Under the pieces are notes generated by a model. It saw only the letters and a list, made by a program, of their open reading frames with translations, was not told where the DNA came from and ran no database searches. Made by a program: the position numbers and the translations under genes. A DNA stretch of 8,294 nt from UBA6901 sp035256085 (lineage in GTDB: Bacteria > Pseudomonadota > Gammaproteobacteria > Acidiferrobacterales > UBA6901), in NCBI GenBank assembly GCA_035256085.1, contig DATEYP010000205.1, forward strand, positions 1 through 8,294, in the 5' to 3' direction. Below, piece by piece: positions 5,701-8,294 of the stretch. Each line of letters opens with the position of its first letter. Position 1 is the first letter of the stretch.

Positions 5701-5816
5701 TCTTCCCTCTCCCGGCGGGAATGCCCTCACCCCTTGCCCTCTCCCGCTGGGGGGAAGAGGAGAGTTGGTAAAAGTCCTTCATTCGGTCGAGGCGACCCGA
5801 AGCGGCCTTCGGCCGC
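5701..5816. repeat. Composite intergenic repeat, copy B (inverted)
   Basis: Modules seen are CCCTCTCCCGGCGGGAATG, CCCTCACCCC, CCCTCTCCCGCTGGGGGG, an imperfect hairpin at 5782-5801 (TTCGGTCG...CGACCCGAA), and a perfect one at 5802-5816 (GCGGCC, loop TTC, GGCCGC). Read on the minus strand, CGCTTCGGGTCGCCTC (5804-5789) matches 778-793 at 15 of 16 bases, and ACCAACTCTCC matches the start of copy A. The two copies are thus in opposite orientation about 5 kb apart. No coding content is evident. Confidence 0.65.
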
Positions 5817-5983
5817 AGGTTCATATGGATTGGAAAGCCTAAGCGCAGCCACCGGAGCAAGCAAGCCGGGAAGCATTAATAGGGTCATCAGGCGATTTCA
5901 GTAGGAGGCCGGCCATAAACCCACATGCTGCGCAAACCTTGATGTTGCATTCCCTGTCCTGTTCCATTAGCTTGCATCTTTAT

Positions 5984-6073
5984 GTGGCTAGGGGTGCCCG
6001 CAGACATAGTCTGGCCGGGCTGAGACACACCCTTTGAACCTGACCCGGCTTATACCGGCGTAGGGAAGCACCT
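5984..6073 (+). ncRNA. TPP riboswitch (thi-box)
   Basis: The conserved TPP aptamer is clearly present upstream of thiC. AGGGGTGC is at 5990-5997. P2 pairs GGGTG (5992-5996) with CACCC (6028-6032), and P3 pairs CCCG (5997-6000) with CGGG (6016-6019). P3a is CAGAC (6001-6005) with GTCTG (6009-6013). The pyrimidine-sensing CTGAGA is at 6020-6025. The TTTGAACCTGA block follows at 6033-6043, P5 is CCGG (6045-6048) with CCGG (6055-6058), and the closing GTAGGGAAGC starts at 6060. Binding of thiamin pyrophosphate should reduce thiC expression. The outer P1 boundary is approximate. Confidence 0.97.
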
Positions 6074-6121
6074 GACCCCGCAGATTTTCCGTGCTCCCTG
6101 TGCCGTACATGGATGTACCAA

Positions 6122-6153
6122 TGCCGCAAAGCGCAGGATGCGCGCGAGCGGCA
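6122..6153 (+). promoter_or_regulatory. Candidate expression-platform hairpin before thiC
   Basis: TGCCGC (6122-6127) pairs with GCGGCA (6148-6153), and an inner GCGC/GCGC pairing (6131-6134 with 6140-6143) is possible. It lies between the TPP aptamer and the thiC Shine-Dalgarno (GGAAG, 6165-6169). No U-run follows, so regulation is likely at translation initiation or through Rho rather than by intrinsic termination. The switch partner on the aptamer side is not identified. Confidence 0.35.
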
Positions 6154-6175
6154 GCCCCCACCCTGGAAGTGACCC

Positions 6176-8065
<1,890 letters not shown>

Positions 8066-8075
8066 CCGCGGTCAT

Positions 8076-8099
8076 GCCGGGTGGGGCCGGGTCCACCGG
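8076..8099 (+). terminator. Weak stem after thiC
   Basis: CCGGGTGG and a later CCACCGG can pair with one bulged base shortly after the thiC stop. No T-run follows, so this is at most a weak or Rho-assisted end. The rest of the 175-bp gap to the next start has AT-rich segments near 8130-8170, where a promoter for the downstream gene could lie; no convincing -35/-10 pair with normal spacing was found. Confidence 0.2.
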
Positions 8100-8240
8100 A
8101 AGGCGCCTGTAAATCCCATGTGCCGGACGTACTTTTGTCCTTCCATATTTTGAATCCTCATCTATTCTCAGATGGTGTTCCGGGACGGTTCTTGGTCTCC
8201 GCCAAGCGCCATCAAATTATCCATCCATCGAGGTCAAATA

Positions 8241-8294
8241 ATGAGAGGCATATTTTTTTCCCTGACGATCCTGTTGTTGAGCGGGACGGCTTTC
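8241..8294 (+). CDS. Partial CDS with signal-peptide start, possibly TolC-like
   Basis: An ATG at 8241 opens a frame that runs 18 codons to the window edge (MRGIFFSLTILLLSGTAF). A GAGGT Shine-Dalgarno sits at 8230-8234. One basic residue followed by a hydrophobic, leucine-rich stretch is a typical Sec signal-peptide beginning, so the product is probably exported or in the outer membrane. In Pseudomonas and other gammaproteobacteria a TolC-family outer-membrane protein gene neighbours thiC, which makes that the best guess. No TolC-specific residue is visible, so the identity is context only. Confidence 0.6.
   Translation, partial: MRGIFFSLTILLLSGTAF

Larger units (their letters stand above)
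5601..5983. other. Divergent intergenic region, no gene
   Basis: This stretch separates the minus-strand Pcm-like operon from the riboswitch and thiC. It holds the ribosome-binding site of the Pcm-like gene, a dispersed-repeat block (5701-5816), and about 165 bp of unique sequence before the riboswitch. Promoters in both directions are expected, but I see no convincing paired -35/-10 elements. The open frames crossing it have no family-like content and overlap the repeats. Confidence 0.6.

Noticed and set aside
5049..5771. Plus-strand open frame of 240 codons across the Pcm-like gene and the repeat block
   Set aside because: It is antisense to a clear methyltransferase and its end runs through repeats. 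The product is low-complexity, rich in R, H and A.

Overview
The window looks like chromosomal DNA of a GC-rich proteobacterium, probably gammaproteobacterial. This rests on GC-rich coding with strong third-position GC, a TPP-riboswitch-controlled thiC followed by a secreted-protein start (a thiC-tolC pair is known in Pseudomonas), a pcm-type gene nearby, and dispersed intergenic repeats rich in CCCTCTCCC and CCCTCACCC. Genus cannot be read from the sequence.

Region 1 (1-136) is probably the end of a mobile element. A minus-strand coding start runs off the left edge (transposase-like N-terminus, tentative), and behind it lie two exact 16-bp direct repeats 36 bp apart.

Region 2 (203-2709, plus strand) is the most unusual part: a three-gene set matching the sxtJ, sxtK and sxtI types known from saxitoxin clusters and found widely outside them. 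It holds a 126-aa SxtJ-family membrane protein, a 50-aa DUF5989/SxtK-like membrane protein overlapping it by one base, and a 610-aa O-carbamoyltransferase of the NodU/CmcH/TobZ type. A repeat-rich spacer with a 12-bp-arm palindrome separates the second and third genes, and a related hairpin lies just after the third. Next (2888-3565) comes a 225-aa 2-oxoglutarate/Fe(II) dioxygenase-like protein with complete HxD...H...R residues. It might act on the same, unknown, molecule as the carbamoyltransferase.

Region 3 (3662-5600, minus strand) is a compact presumed operon read from right to left: a divergent Pcm-like methyltransferase, a VOC/glyoxalase-fold protein, a single-domain rhodanese, and an NTF2/SnoaL-fold protein. 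It converges on the dioxygenase gene. The Pcm-like protein keeps the SAM site but lacks the usual TIS segment of true isoaspartyl methyltransferases.

Region 4 (5601-8065) begins with a 575-bp divergent intergenic region. It carries a second copy of the repeat family, in the opposite orientation, and then a clear TPP (thi-box) riboswitch. The riboswitch leads into a full-length thiC for thiamin pyrimidine synthesis. There is no intrinsic terminator between them, so control of translation or Rho-dependent control is likely. At the right edge (8241-8294) another gene begins with a signal-peptide-like N-terminus, possibly a TolC-family protein.

There is no tRNA, rRNA or CRISPR array. The candidate for a poorly described system is the carbamoyltransferase-SxtJ-DUF5989 set with its neighbouring dioxygenase. 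Its pieces are recognisable families, but its substrate and purpose cannot be read from the sequence.
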